Shown in pieces: positions 29,264-39,242 of a stretch of 64,000 bases of DNA. The position numbers were made by a program, and so were the translations under genes. The number at the start of each line of letters is the position of its first letter. Within the stretch, counting starts at the first letter, position 1. The notes under the pieces are model-generated. The model was not told the DNA's origin and searched no databases. It saw only the letters and a program-made list of their open reading frames with translations. Source of the DNA: Nothopassalora personata (lineage: Eukaryota; Ascomycota; Dothideomycetes; Mycosphaerellales; Mycosphaerellaceae); contig CM066290.1 of assembly GCA_033816765.1 (NCBI GenBank), positions 4,092,001-4,156,000 of the forward strand, in the 5' to 3' direction.

Positions 29264-29759
29264 CATCTGCAAGCCCTGCGCGTCTGCTTCGGCGTCCCGA
29301 GTGTCGTGCTGAAATGGCCGTATTATTCTGCAGCGTCTTATCTTCATGTCACCATTTCATCTCGCAACCTCTTACTGCACGTCTTAAAGAGACTCCAGGA
29401 TCCTTTCTAGAACCTTCGTGTCTATGAACAACTATGACGTGCTCCCGCGATGAGAAAAACTTCCCAGATTGACCCGCTTCCATTCCCGAAAGGTGGCTGA
29501 ATGACCCGAGAGCGCCGGCTGGCAGACAGCTTATCGGTATATAGTAAGCTTCGGTAATGGCATGAGAGGCTGTATCAGCTTTCAGCTGGCTTATGCTAAG
29601 CTGTTCATTGGGATTGCGACTGTCTTCCGGTCGGATCTAGCAGAGAAGGCGATGGTTTTCCAGACTACGAGAGAGGCTGTTGCGTTGGCGAGGTGTAGAG
29701 TTTCTTCCAAGCCGAAGAGGAATAGCAAAGGTGTGAGGGTCATGTTCAAGGCTGAGTAG
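29264..29759 (+). pseudogene. cytochrome P450, C-terminal relic
   Basis: Pieces of a P450 C-terminus appear in order but in different frames. QALRVCFGVPS at 29269 corresponds to the helix K region with the ExxR Glu replaced by Gln. TFVSMNNYDVL lies near 29415. RDEKNFPD follows, then an in-frame TGA, then IPERWLNDPRAPAGRQL (the PERW motif). A 1-base shift leads to YIVSFGNGMRGCISFQLAYAK, the heme-binding loop with its Cys ligand, and the frame ends with GVRVMFKAE and TAG at 29757. At least two shifts and one stop kill it. The order and motifs leave little doubt about the family. The first three-quarters of the gene are not recognisable. Confidence 0.85.
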
Positions 29760-30178
29760 TTTGGTATGGTTGTCAGATTTGTGTGGAAGGAAGTGAATGA
29801 TCTTTTTGGAAAGCTCTGCGTAAAGATGAAATGATCGTCCTCATGGAGAAGGACATTACTTCGCGCAGATCAATCATCAAATAAGCAGCAAGAACGGCGG
29901 TAATGGTATATCGGCATGATATTCATGGTGGCGGTCTCTCCATAGAGATCCAGAACTCTATGTTCGAGAGTCCTGTCCGCGCTGGGCGGACAACGAGGAA
30001 CATGTGCCAGGCTTTGATGTTGCCATCCCCATCGTAGTGTGCTCCTTTCGACCGTGTAAGGGTGCCTCTACTTGTCAATTCCATGAGACGTAAACCATTC
30101 CCATGCGCCTATAGCGTAGCACTTCCCTTAGAGAATAGGGGGAACGCCTTCGCTAAAGGACATCACTATCAAGTGCAT

Positions 30179-31633
30179 CTACTCATCCGACATAACAGTG
30201 TCCTCTCCCTCAACCGCGGTCTCCGCATGTTCGTTCGCGTCGTCAACTTGAGGCTCTGCGACTGCCGGTACCTCTTTGCGGCAGGTTGGGCAGGTGTTGA
30301 ACTGGCTCAACCAATTGGCGATGCAGTCCTGGTGGAAGTGCACGTGACTGCAAGGGAGCTCCGCCAGGACGGAGTCCTCCTCAAGATCACTCTTACAGAC
30401 CTGGCACTCAGTGCCCTCCGGCAGCTCAGCAACAGCCATTGCTTTGCGCGGCAGAGCAGCGATAGTGGCAGCAGACGATGGCCGGGTCGCGACGCTCACG
30501 CTGCTTGGGTCCATCGCCTCAGCCCAGTGCTCGAAGCGGTCGTCGTCGTCACCTCCTTCAGATTCGTCCTCCTCGATCATGTCATCAAAGTGCATCCCCC
30601 ACTCACGCTCGTCGTACTGCATGAAAGAGTACCCGAGCTCGTCGCGCCGACGCTGGTTGAGCTCGCCCACGAACTCGACAGTGGCTCCGATATCTGCTAC
30701 GGAGGTAAGCATGAAGGTGGCTTGAAGCTGTTGTTGCTTTTTGCATAGCTCGGGCCCGATGCAGACCGGGCATACTGTCGGCTGTAGTGATGCCGGGACC
30801 AGAACGCCGAGGGAGAGAACTGGTGGGTCGTAGTCTGGGATCATGTCGACCAGATCTTGCATGCTCTGTAGCCAACCATCGGCACATCTGGCAATGCAGC
30901 GAGTGTGTGGGTTGGCGGTGCGGAAGGTTGACTCGGTGTAGCGGACGATATCTCCAGTCGGCTTCACTGTGAGGCGGAACTTCTCATTGGTGGCGATGTC
31001 GGCGATAGATGCGGCATTTGCGCAGTTTTCGTTGCATGTAGAAGGGTGCTGGTGAGTGACATTCTTGCCGTGAATATGGTAGGCATGTGTGGTGTCCCCA
31101 GTGGTCTTATGAGCATATTGCAGATGTGAGAGCTGGAGATCGACGATGCTGCCGTTCGAGTCTGTGGTGATGTGCGACAAGACATACATCCGGGGTGCGA
31201 CGTATGTTTCGGAGAGAGATGTGTTGCTCGAGGCGTTGTTGGTGTCGCTGCTGCCGTCGTCACGTGCCTCGCTTTCCGAGCTGCTGTCGTCCATCTCTGG
31301 AGCGGCCTGGTCATCTTCATCCTGCTCCAACGGCTGAGAGCCTTCGTCCTCAATCTGCTCGTTGCCACCATCGTCATCGCTTGCCTCACCGTCATCTGGT
31401 GCGCCACCATCTTCGTCCTCGCTGTCCTCGTTCTCGGAATCAGGATCGAAATAGTCCTGGGTGGAAATTTGCGCTTCAATCTTCTCCACCAAGACAAGGT
31501 CGCCAACCTGGATGCCCTGCAGAGCGGCGCATTGCTGCTCAGACAGGCCTGCGATGTTAGCCATGCTGGCGGTGATAGTGGCAGTCGTTGTCCTGTGGCA
31601 GAGAAAGCGCAGGAGACGGGACAGTACGTTCAT
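30179..31633 (-). CDS. RING-H2 finger protein, probable E3 ubiquitin ligase (484 aa)
   Basis: A single exon starts at ATG 31633. A second Met at residue 24 (MANIAGLSEQQC) could be the real start if the first 23 residues are not translated. Residues about 65-130 are strongly acidic (SENEDSEDEDGG and DEDDQAAPEMDDSSS). A middle region with CNENC and HTRCIARC carries extra Cys. The RING-H2 domain at 410-451 reads CQVC, then LPCSHVHFHQDC and CPTC, the C-x-H-x-x-x-H-x2-C order of a Zn-binding RING. The acidic tail ends EDTVMSDE. The RING recruits a ubiquitin-loaded E2; the substrate is unknown. No membrane segment is seen. Confidence 0.88.
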   Translation of the reverse strand: MNVLSRLLRFLCHRTTTATITASMANIAGLSEQQCAALQGIQVGDLVLVEKIEAQISTQDYFDPDSENEDSEDEDGGAPDDGEASDDDGGNEQIEDEGSQPLEQDEDDQAAPEMDDSSSESEARDDGSSDTNNASSNTSLSETYVAPRMYVLSHITTDSNGSIVDLQLSHLQYAHKTTGDTTHAYHIHGKNVTHQHPSTCNENCANAASIADIATNEKFRLTVKPTGDIVRYTESTFRTANPHTRCIARCADGWLQSMQDLVDMIPDYDPPVLSLGVLVPASLQPTVCPVCIGPELCKKQQQLQATFMLTSVADIGATVEFVGELNQRRRDELGYSFMQYDEREWGMHFDDMIEEDESEGGDDDDRFEHWAEAMDPSSVSVATRPSSAATIAALPRKAMAVAELPEGTECQVCKSDLEEDSVLAELPCSHVHFHQDCIANWLSQFNTCPTCRKEVPAVAEPQVDDANEHAETAVEGEDTVMSDE

Positions 31634-32317
31634 GCGGGTGGGTGTTGACGTGGTGTCTATCGTGAGTGTGCTGTAGTGGTGTGATGTGTGAAGTCTAGGT
31701 GGAAGCTCGAAGTGGCGAAGATCCTTATGACGCTAGTGGGGGGGTTTGAGGACAAGGGTCGTGGTTGCATGTGATGGTGAATGTCTGCGTCAGTGAACGT
31801 GTGTACTGCAATGCGATATGTCAGCCTTGCCGCCTTGTAGTCGGAGTATTCAAGCCTGCCGAGTCCGTGCCTGTAGGTGTCAGTAAGCGTGGCAGAAAGC
31901 AGACAGCAGGCAGCAAATGAAAGTGTCTATCGCGGCAGAAATGTAACTTGGCGGGGCAGTATGACCACTCGGTGTGGTGCCGTTGAAAGAAACATCCAAG
32001 AGTTGTGGTCGTGAGTAGGAGCGGGGCGGGTGCCTTGCGCCGACCCACTCACTATTCAGTGCGACGAGCGAGCGCTTCGCCCTTCGCCTTGCTATGGAAA
32101 TCAACACCTCTGCTTGAACATGTGAACGGCGCAGTCTAACAGCTCGGACGGCTCGCAACATCAGAGAGCGGGCCGCGTTGTGCTATGCGCAGGCCCTTCT
32201 ATCACTTCCTGAGTCAGCACTTCAACTCTATCGCCAGCCCTCAGAAAGGTAACAGGAGGCAAGTGCGTGGACTTTGTACAGCACATATCACCGGTATATG
32301 CGCGCTGTCTCATTCAC
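31634..32317. promoter_or_regulatory. intergenic region upstream of the RING gene
   Basis: This 684-bp region lies between two minus-strand genes. It should hold the RING gene promoter and the 3' untranslated region of the ETF-beta gene. No specific site was identified. Confidence 0.5.
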
Positions 32318-33132
32318 CTACAACGCTCCCAGCTCTTTCAGCTTCGCCACGAGTCCATCCACGTCCTCTACCTTTCCGCCTCCCTGTCGTGGCGCTGGTT
32401 CTGCTACCTTGATATGCTTTAGCCTCTTCGTCGCATCGATGCCATAATCCGCCATTGTCTTCTTCTCGAGCGGCTTCTTCTTCGCCTTCATGATATTGGG
32501 CAAGCTGGCGTATCTCGGCTCATTCAGTCTCAGGTCGGTGGTGATAATCATGGGCAGCTTCGTCTTTAGTGTCTCCACACCACCGTCCACTTCCCTCGTT
32601 ACGGTGACGCTATCGCCGTCGATCTCGACCTGGCTCGCTGACGTCGCCTGTGGCCAGTTCAGAAGTCCAGCAAGCATTTGCCCAGTCTGGTTCGCATCGT
32701 CGTCAATGCTTTGCTTGCCCAGGATAACCAGGTTGCGGTCCTCCTGCTCTACGACCTTCTGCAGAAGTTTCGCCACGCCCAGAGGTTCCAGCTCCGTCTT
32801 CTCTTCTACCACATGGATACCTCTATCCGCGCCCATCGCCATTGCCGTGCGGATAATGTCTTGGCTCTTTGCTGGACCAGCGGAGAACGCGAGGATGTCT
32901 TCCACTGGCTTCTTCTTCTCCCGCAGACGGACTGCCTCTTCTATCGATAGCTCGTCGAATGGATTCATGCTGTGTTTTACGTTTCGCTCGACATCGGTCT
33001 GCGCCTTGTTGACTCGTGGCTTGACCTTGCAGCAATACTGTAAGTGTGTTTCTGAATGTCACCATTGATCGTTCTTACAGCATAGTCGATCACTCGCTTG
33101 ACCGGCACTAATATCCTGAGTTTCGTGGCCAT
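32318..33132 (-). CDS. electron transfer flavoprotein subunit beta (253 aa)
   Basis: Exons are 33132-33079 and 33025-32318. The 53-bp intron (GTAAGA to TGCAAG) joins VKRVIDYA to VKPRVNKAQTD, which is the family N-terminus. Further family features are KHSMNPFDELSIEEAVRLRE, ILAFSAGPAKSQDIIRTAMA, the LVILGKQSIDDDANQTGQ segment and LPMIITTDLRLNEPRYASLPN. Together with the alpha subunit it passes electrons from acyl-CoA and other matrix dehydrogenases to ETF-ubiquinone oxidoreductase in mitochondria. The beta subunit binds AMP. Length is normal. The alpha subunit is not in the window. Confidence 0.95.
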
Positions 33133-33718
33133 ATTTGCTATAACAGTCCCGTGCTGGGAGTGCAATGGGGTTTATAAAACGAGGACTGTAGACGTCAGTA
33201 GAGCTTTGCGATTTCGGTTCAACTGTCCGCAAAGCCGAGGTGAGCAAATTACCCGTGTCGTGCCCGAAACAACAGCGCGATGGCAACGAACAACAACAAC
33301 ATCATCGACATGTCCCCGCTACATATACCATTTGACATGTGACCACCGAATGGACATTGGAATTGGATCGATATCCTGCCTCTCATCTCCACGGCATGCT
33401 GAGCTCGCTATCAGAACGAACGACTACATCTGACCGAGGCACTCTTGTGAAGGTCAGGGTGTGGCAAGACATGGGTCCAAAAACTTGATGAGAACACGGC
33501 GGTGGAATGTGAGGCTCCGGAGTTATACTCACAAGCGAGCGAACTGCTACCAGAAGCCACACAACAGCGCCGAGCATTCAGGTAGCTTTCGCATTTCATG
33601 TGACTTGACCTGACATGACTCTCGAAGACGCCGAAGATGCGAGAGGTAAGTATAAAGACAGACAGGTTGTTGGTGATCACTCTGCTGTCGAGTGGACTCG
33701 CTGGGACTCTTCTTCAAT
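33133..33718. other. intergenic region
   Basis: Presumed promoter of the ETF-beta gene. No gene is supported. Confidence 0.5.
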
Positions 33719-35080
33719 ATGTTGCTTATGCCTAGTCAAGCCATGATCCTTGTTCTTTGTGTTTGCCTCTCTTTGATCCAAGCAATCGTCGCTGCACGTG
33801 CCATGAACATTCTGGGGACCTCCAAGCACGGCAGCAACATGGCGTAGAAGACCAATGCGGTTTCGTCCCTCCCCAGATCACGGCTGGTTCGGCTGCCATT
33901 GAAGACATCCAGAACATCCAGGAAGGAATATCGGACTTGCCAGAGAACCTGCTGAGCTTCGTCGAAGAGGCTCAAGCCCGACTTCGGCAGCTAGAGACAT
34001 TACTTGTGTCCCTTGCGCTCCCCAAGCCGGGCAACTGCAACTTACTCTCATCCACACTCCAGGAGCGGCTATTACTCCGTTGGTCCGTACGAGACGGCAT
34101 CACCGTACTTATAGCCATATAACGGATCATATCAAGGTACTGGCTTCACGGCGCCTCCTATCGGAACGGGATACAGCTACTCACCATCTGAGCCCTCACC
34201 AATCTCACCGGACGTCTATGGTTCGCAAGCTACTAATAATGCTGTGGTACACCATCGCAGGACTATCGACCATGAGAACTTTACTCTCTGTGATCTCTAC
34301 AACAACTCGAACGTCAATATCGTCGTACTCGATTTTCTGTTTACTTTCTCAAATCTCACAGAAGGCTGGCCGGACATGTGGGATGGGCACCAGTGCGACG
34401 ATAGCCCTGTAGCGAAGGTCGGAGAGCATCTATACTTCGATTGTTCTTCTCTGGCGTCCAAGATTAAGGAATGCCAGCGGCTTGGAAAAGAAAAGGCTTG
34501 CTCAGTCTGGGCCAAGTGGTGCCCAGAACAAAGTTCACTGCAGAGGAAGCTGAGCTCCTCGCCGACAGAGTGTGGTTTTTATTCGGTGAAAAGGTTCCAG
34601 CACTCAACAACCAGCGTCGTATGGGAAATGATGTTGAAGTGGACGGGTTCGAGATAACTCCCAACATCGACAATCCGACGCTACCATGGCATGAAGAATT
34701 CGAACGTGGTCTTGTCAAGACTGGAACAAGCAGTGATACATTGCCTCCCGCCCAAAGTACGGTCTCGACAATCCAGGTACCATGCCAGATGATATGGCAA
34801 GTAGCATTTTCATCTGGCCTACCGCAACTCAAGCGAGGACCACCACCGAAGTAGCCGATAAGATTCGGAGACAGACTTGGAGGCGTGGTTGTCGATGATA
34901 GAGCACAGACATAAGAGATGTGGACAAGTATAATACTTCGTGGCTGGACTGGCTCAAGGTCGTTTCACCGCTTGTTCTCCAGGACTCGATTCTGGGAATG
35001 GCTTTTCGAAACTGTGGTGTACCTGGGAACTGGACGAGGGCCATCAAAACCCGGGTATATCTTGCACGGATTCACGGGGT
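33719..35080 (+). pseudogene. secreted GH18 chitinase-like gene, decayed
   Basis: The ATG at 33720 opens a signal-like peptide (AMILVLCVCLSLIQAIVAARA) that soon hits TAG. Downstream, pieces in changing frames match a fungal class III-type chitinase. NVNIVVLDFLFTFSNLTEGW with WDGHQCD and ASKIKECQRLGK is at 34290-34490. A frame change gives LLSLG, then FTAEEAELLADRVWFLFGE and VEVDGFE near the catalytic strand. Another change gives KYGLDNPGTMPDDMASS, and YNTSWLDWLKVV is at 34925. The normal DxxDxDxE acid motif is not intact. At least three shifts plus a stop break it. The N-terminal piece (LPENLLSFVEEAQARLRQLE) may be part of the same gene or separate. Confidence 0.6.
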
Positions 35081-35219
35081 GCTGTTGCATCGTTTGAGCT
35101 TTGGCGGCATGGCAGGACAATCATCGTGCCTGCTTATCATCGGAACTTTCTTTGAGCATTCTGCATTCTGTGCACGACTATGCAATGGGCTCATCTATCG
35201 CCATCCATACGACTGACCT

Positions 35220-35550
35220 CTACTTCTTGTCACCAGTGTTGTGGATGACGTTTGGTACAGCGCGCTCAACGCTCTCTGGCAGCTTCTCCTGGATCTTCTG
35301 TGGGACAATTGACTCTTCACCACCCCCAAGGGCGTGAGACTTGTTGGTAGACTGGTCGCCCTTGTTGCCAGTTGGGTGGACCTATGGACATGTCAGGCTT
35401 TCCGCCATACCATCAACCACGATCTCCACTCACGCTCTCTGGCAGGGAGTCTTCAAGACCCTTTGGCGCAGCCTCCTGGATCTTGCCTGGAACAGCCGAG
35501 TCGTCGATTGCATGGGACTTGCCCTGACCGTGCTCGTTGCTTGACGACAT
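35220..35550 (-). CDS. small two-module protein, function unknown (about 92 aa)
   Basis: Exons are 35550-35434 and 35381-35220. The 52-bp intron (GTGAGT to CATAG) joins LPES to VHPTGNK. The protein has two similar modules: GKSHAIDDSAVPGKIQEAAP with LEDSLPESVHPTG, and NKSHALGGGEESIVPQKIQ with LPESVERAVPNVIHNTG. This layout is familiar from small conserved filamentous-fungal proteins of unknown function. The frame stays open upstream of the chosen ATG to 35823, and the residues just before (ARTFAYSVR) could belong to a mitochondrial targeting sequence, so a longer form is possible. The pattern suggests a hydrophilic, possibly disordered protein. Confidence 0.75.
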
Positions 35551-36491
35551 TCTTACGGAGTATGCGAAAGTTCTTGCTTGAGATGGTGTTGTGAGAGTGT
35601 TCGAGATTGCTGAAGTTGATGCTTTGAGAGTTTGACGGAGAATCTGCCCCAGTCTTGTATTTGACTCGTACCTTTGTAGCTCTGCCACAAAAGACAGTTT
35701 ATATGACAGGCAACCACATGCTTCTTGCGTGTTTATGTCGAAATCTAGCACGTCATGAGGATTCGCCATATGTTGTTGTACATTGAGCATCATCGGCACG
35801 AAAGTGGATGCGACTGGGGTCACTCGGTATGCGAAGGCCCTTGAGATGCACGGGAGCGGAGCAAGTCGTCGGCCGTGGTGACATGTTTCGAGATGCGGCT
35901 ATATCGAGAACTCAACTATTGATGATGTCGTGCTCAATGTAGCCGGGGAAACATCATATGGCGTATATCTGGCATCATGAGGAGGTCGGAGGCTTGTTCG
36001 ATGCACCCCAGAGACCGAGAGGATCGGAAAGACAGAGATCTCACGATCTCAAATCTCGAGATCTGTCCCTGTGTAAGCGACATGATGGCATCAATGGCGA
36101 GTGCCTGACCTCCAATCTACACGTGCTCACAGCATCACATTCTCACCAACAAGATAGCGATAACAGCAGCAGCGAAAAAATTACCATCATTGCACCTCCC
36201 TCAACGCCCAGGCTGCCCGCAAGGCGCTCTCTTGCCTGAGCGTTATTTACGCGATTGCAAAGGAGTTGGTTCGACGTGACGTTGTCGTGGGTGGTAGAAA
36301 GGCCGGCCACGCGAAGCATACTTGCTTCTGCGGCGAAAATGCTTCTATCGTCTGGAGTATATGGATCACTCAGGCTCCAGGCAAATGTCTCGTTGCTCCA
36401 GAGTTGAGTCACATTACTTGGAGTGCTGGAGTCTTCCCAAGACTGCGAAGATCGTGAGCTTTTTTTGGTGTCACGAACTTAGGACCCAACA
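35551..36491. other. intergenic region
   Basis: Possible 5' extension and promoter of the two-module gene; otherwise no gene is supported. A (GA/TC)-rich palindromic stretch (GAGATCTCACGATCTCAAATC) lies near 36032. Confidence 0.5.
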
Positions 36492-37215
36492 TTAACGTGC
36501 TGCCAAAGTTTCAAGAAGCCCAGCCGCGCCGAAAGAGTCTCCACAAGCGTCTGTGACGGCTGGAGTGCTGATGTTCGGAAAGTCACTGGTCTCACACTCG
36601 CATGTGCCCTTCATGCTGTCTCTGATGGCTTGCACACATCCCGGGCCCCAGGGATCCGAGTAGTCTGGCCATGAACCGTCATACCGGTCTTATACGTTCT
36701 GTGGAAAGTCCGCCCACACGAAGTACATGCACACCGAACTTGGATTATCCGGTCCAGTTGGGCCGAACTGATTGGACTGGAGAGACATCTCAACGCAACC
36801 GCCCGTGTTTCAGCTAAACCTGTAGTCGATTGAAGCCACCTGCGCATCCGGACTCTCCTGAGTAATGTTCGCCATTGCGACGTTGGTGATTGCCACGTCC
36901 CACGCCCAATTCGCCCCCGTGTCTACTGGATTCTGGCTGTCGTGGTCAAAGTACACCTGGTACGCTTGATTTGGCATCATAGCTGCGCGTCCGAATGTTT
37001 CTGATCCATTCATAGGAGCAGGAATCGTCGTGCTGCTGCTTTCGGCCGCCTTTTCGTTGTTTGGCGTGACAATTCTTGCCGTTCGTTTTGCCAATGATAA
37101 GCGACGAAAGGCAGTGGATTGTTATACTTTGCCTGTAGTCCTCCGCAAAGCGCAGCAACGCTTCGGACTCCAACGTCATGCCACCCTCAAATGCGCAATG
37201 CCAAGCGTAGTCCAT
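36492..37215 (-). pseudogene. decayed Cys-containing protein gene, family not recognised
   Basis: From ATG 37215 the minus strand encodes MDYAWHCAFEGGMTLESEAL; after a shift, the frame from 37094 gives NQAYQVYFDHDSQNP and ANWAWDVAITNVAM. That frame continues through an in-frame TGA after DYRFS and an in-frame TAA after FPQNV. It then runs through SWPDYSDPWGPGCVQAIRDS and CECETSDFPNIST to a final TAA at 36492. Long open, composition-biased sequence on either side of both stops shows this was one protein. The Cys, Trp and Gly content suggests a secreted protein. It faces the GH18 relic, so the two may have been one locus. Confidence 0.55.
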
Positions 37216-37766
37216 CGCAAAGAAGGCACTTCAAATCTGATCTCGCGATCAAGAGCACCTTGGCAATATGTCAGACCCATCCTGGAATGAGGTTTGACCT
37301 ATGATTACTACTGAAGACAGGTCACTTGATCATGCTGTCGATCGCTACCAAGCTCCGTGGGTGCTATCCGATCCTTCACCAAGCAGCGTCTTGGCATGCT
37401 CAGGTGTCTTTGAGATATTGACCTACCATGCTGATGTAAGAACGGACTCCTGCAGGGTTCTTCGCCCTCACTTATCGACGCGAAAGCTCCGTCCGGCTGA
37501 GTCTACGCATATTGAACCGTGACGGTCCCCACCCTTGTGTCTACTTCTGCGTCCACCTGCCCCAACTCGATTGACCAAGACCATCCCACTGCCCAGGATG
37601 CAGATGAGGACATCTTGGACGCCGACAGCTGAGGCCAGCCCGGCAGGAATCGCACACGCATCTCCGCTACAATTGACTGCAATCGTCAAATTCAGTACCA
37701 AGTCTGGGCGTTTGAGTGAGTGGTCCGGGATGGATTTCGTTGCAGCGTCTGACACGGTTTCCCCGA

Positions 37767-38905
37767 CTACGGCGTGTTCTCTCCTTCCGTTGTGCTCGCC
37801 GTATGGCTCTGGACTGTGTCGATATGCTTTTCGTGTTCGCCTCTGAGATGACTTGATGTAGCTTCGCATTCCTGCACTTCTTTGCGGAGCCCAGTGAAAG
37901 TATGATTGGCTGCCTGCAGCTCCCTCTCTGCTGCAGCGAGAGCATTGAGTCGGTCGAGTGCAGTGCCCGTGGTGATTTCCAGACTAGCCTGTAGCGCCTC
38001 GCCCGCATTTCGCAAGGATAACATTTCGCCCTCCACACGTTCTTCTACAGCGGTGTGTTGCTCGATCTGGGTTGCAGCTTCGTCATGTTGCGATTGTAGA
38101 CATTCTAGCTTAGACTTCGATCTGCCAGCCTCCGAGCCCGAGGCATCGTTTTCCTCCTGTAGACGCTTATGGCCACTCTCGAGCGCGGCAATGTTATCTG
38201 TGGCTGTTTGCAACCTTTCGTTCCGTTCCATGAGGTCCTGCCCATGCTTTACAATTGTGCTCCGGAGCAATGTTCTCTGAGCATTGGCTACTTCAAAAGC
38301 ATCGTGCAGAGCCGTCAATTAAGCGTCTCGATCTTGCTGGTTGCACTGGAGCGTTGCCTTCTCAGAAGTCAACGTTTCGATCGCTTTGCAGAGGTTCTCT
38401 GTTTTGCTTGACAAACTCGCCGTGCTCAGCAGTAAGCGATGTATACGCATGTTAAAGTATTTCATAGTCTTGCTGCAGTTGCTCGGCTTGCCTTGGAGCC
38501 TGCGATCTCTTGATTGGAGGATGAAATCATGCTCACGTTGGGAAATATCAGATACTGAAAGAGTCGCGCTTACAGACGGCATCTGGCCGCCTTGCGCGCT
38601 ATCTGGTGTATTGAGCTTCTGGTGATAAGGGCAAGCATTGAATTTGGGCGACACCTCGACTTGTGAAGCTGTCGTACCTTGCGTTGTTCCTGCCTAGGCT
38701 TCTTGGGGCGGCTATTGCGGTCGCAAGGCCTTGCAGGAACATCGGGGTTATAAAAGATGCTGTGGCCCACAGAAACAGCTCGCAGCTCGGCCACAGAGCG
38801 CGGCAAAGTGGCTCGAGGCGAGCGAGGTTCTGAGTGAAGGTGCTCTTCCAGCTTACCTGAATAATGATCCGGTAGTCCGTTAGCAGATTTGTCTGGAGCT
38901 GACAT
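37767..38905 (-). pseudogene. coiled-coil protein gene with a single in-frame stop
   Basis: Exon 1 is 38905-38678 (MSAPDKSANGLPDHYSG). A 59-bp intron (GTACGA to CACCAG) follows and exon 2 starts at 38618. The frame runs through SVSDISQREHDFILQSRDRR and a heptad segment to TAA at 38321-38319. It then continues in the same frame, with no shift, as LTALHDAFEVANAQRTLL and a long coiled coil (LAAAERELQAANHTFTGLRK) to the end at 37767. Without the TAA it would be 359 codons. The stop fits a CAA to TAA change, i.e. CpA to TpA. Either the gene is a young pseudogene or a 98-residue-shorter-per-side form is made; I favour the first. Confidence 0.6.
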
Positions 38906-39242
38906 ATTTTACAGGCTCAAGGCAAGAATGGAGGAATACCCTCCCCGTTGCAGAGGCGAGCCATGTCCGCGTGGTCTTGGTTCGTGGCAAACGATGGCCT
39001 TCGGAAACCAGGAAGTTCGCTGTCTCATCAATGATACTGCATCTTATGGCGCAAACGCCGGGTCGCTTTGTGTTCGCTTGCATGCTCTATGAAAGCACCC
39101 GTCTGAAAATCATCCGCCATTGCGGCACTATGCACAGACTCGATCCTTAAACGCCACCCGCGAGGCTGAAAGGCGTCTGAGTCCTCTCAGGTCGAGCAAT
39201 TCGATGGCCAACAAGTAACAGCGATGCTCATTGTTCCAGTGC

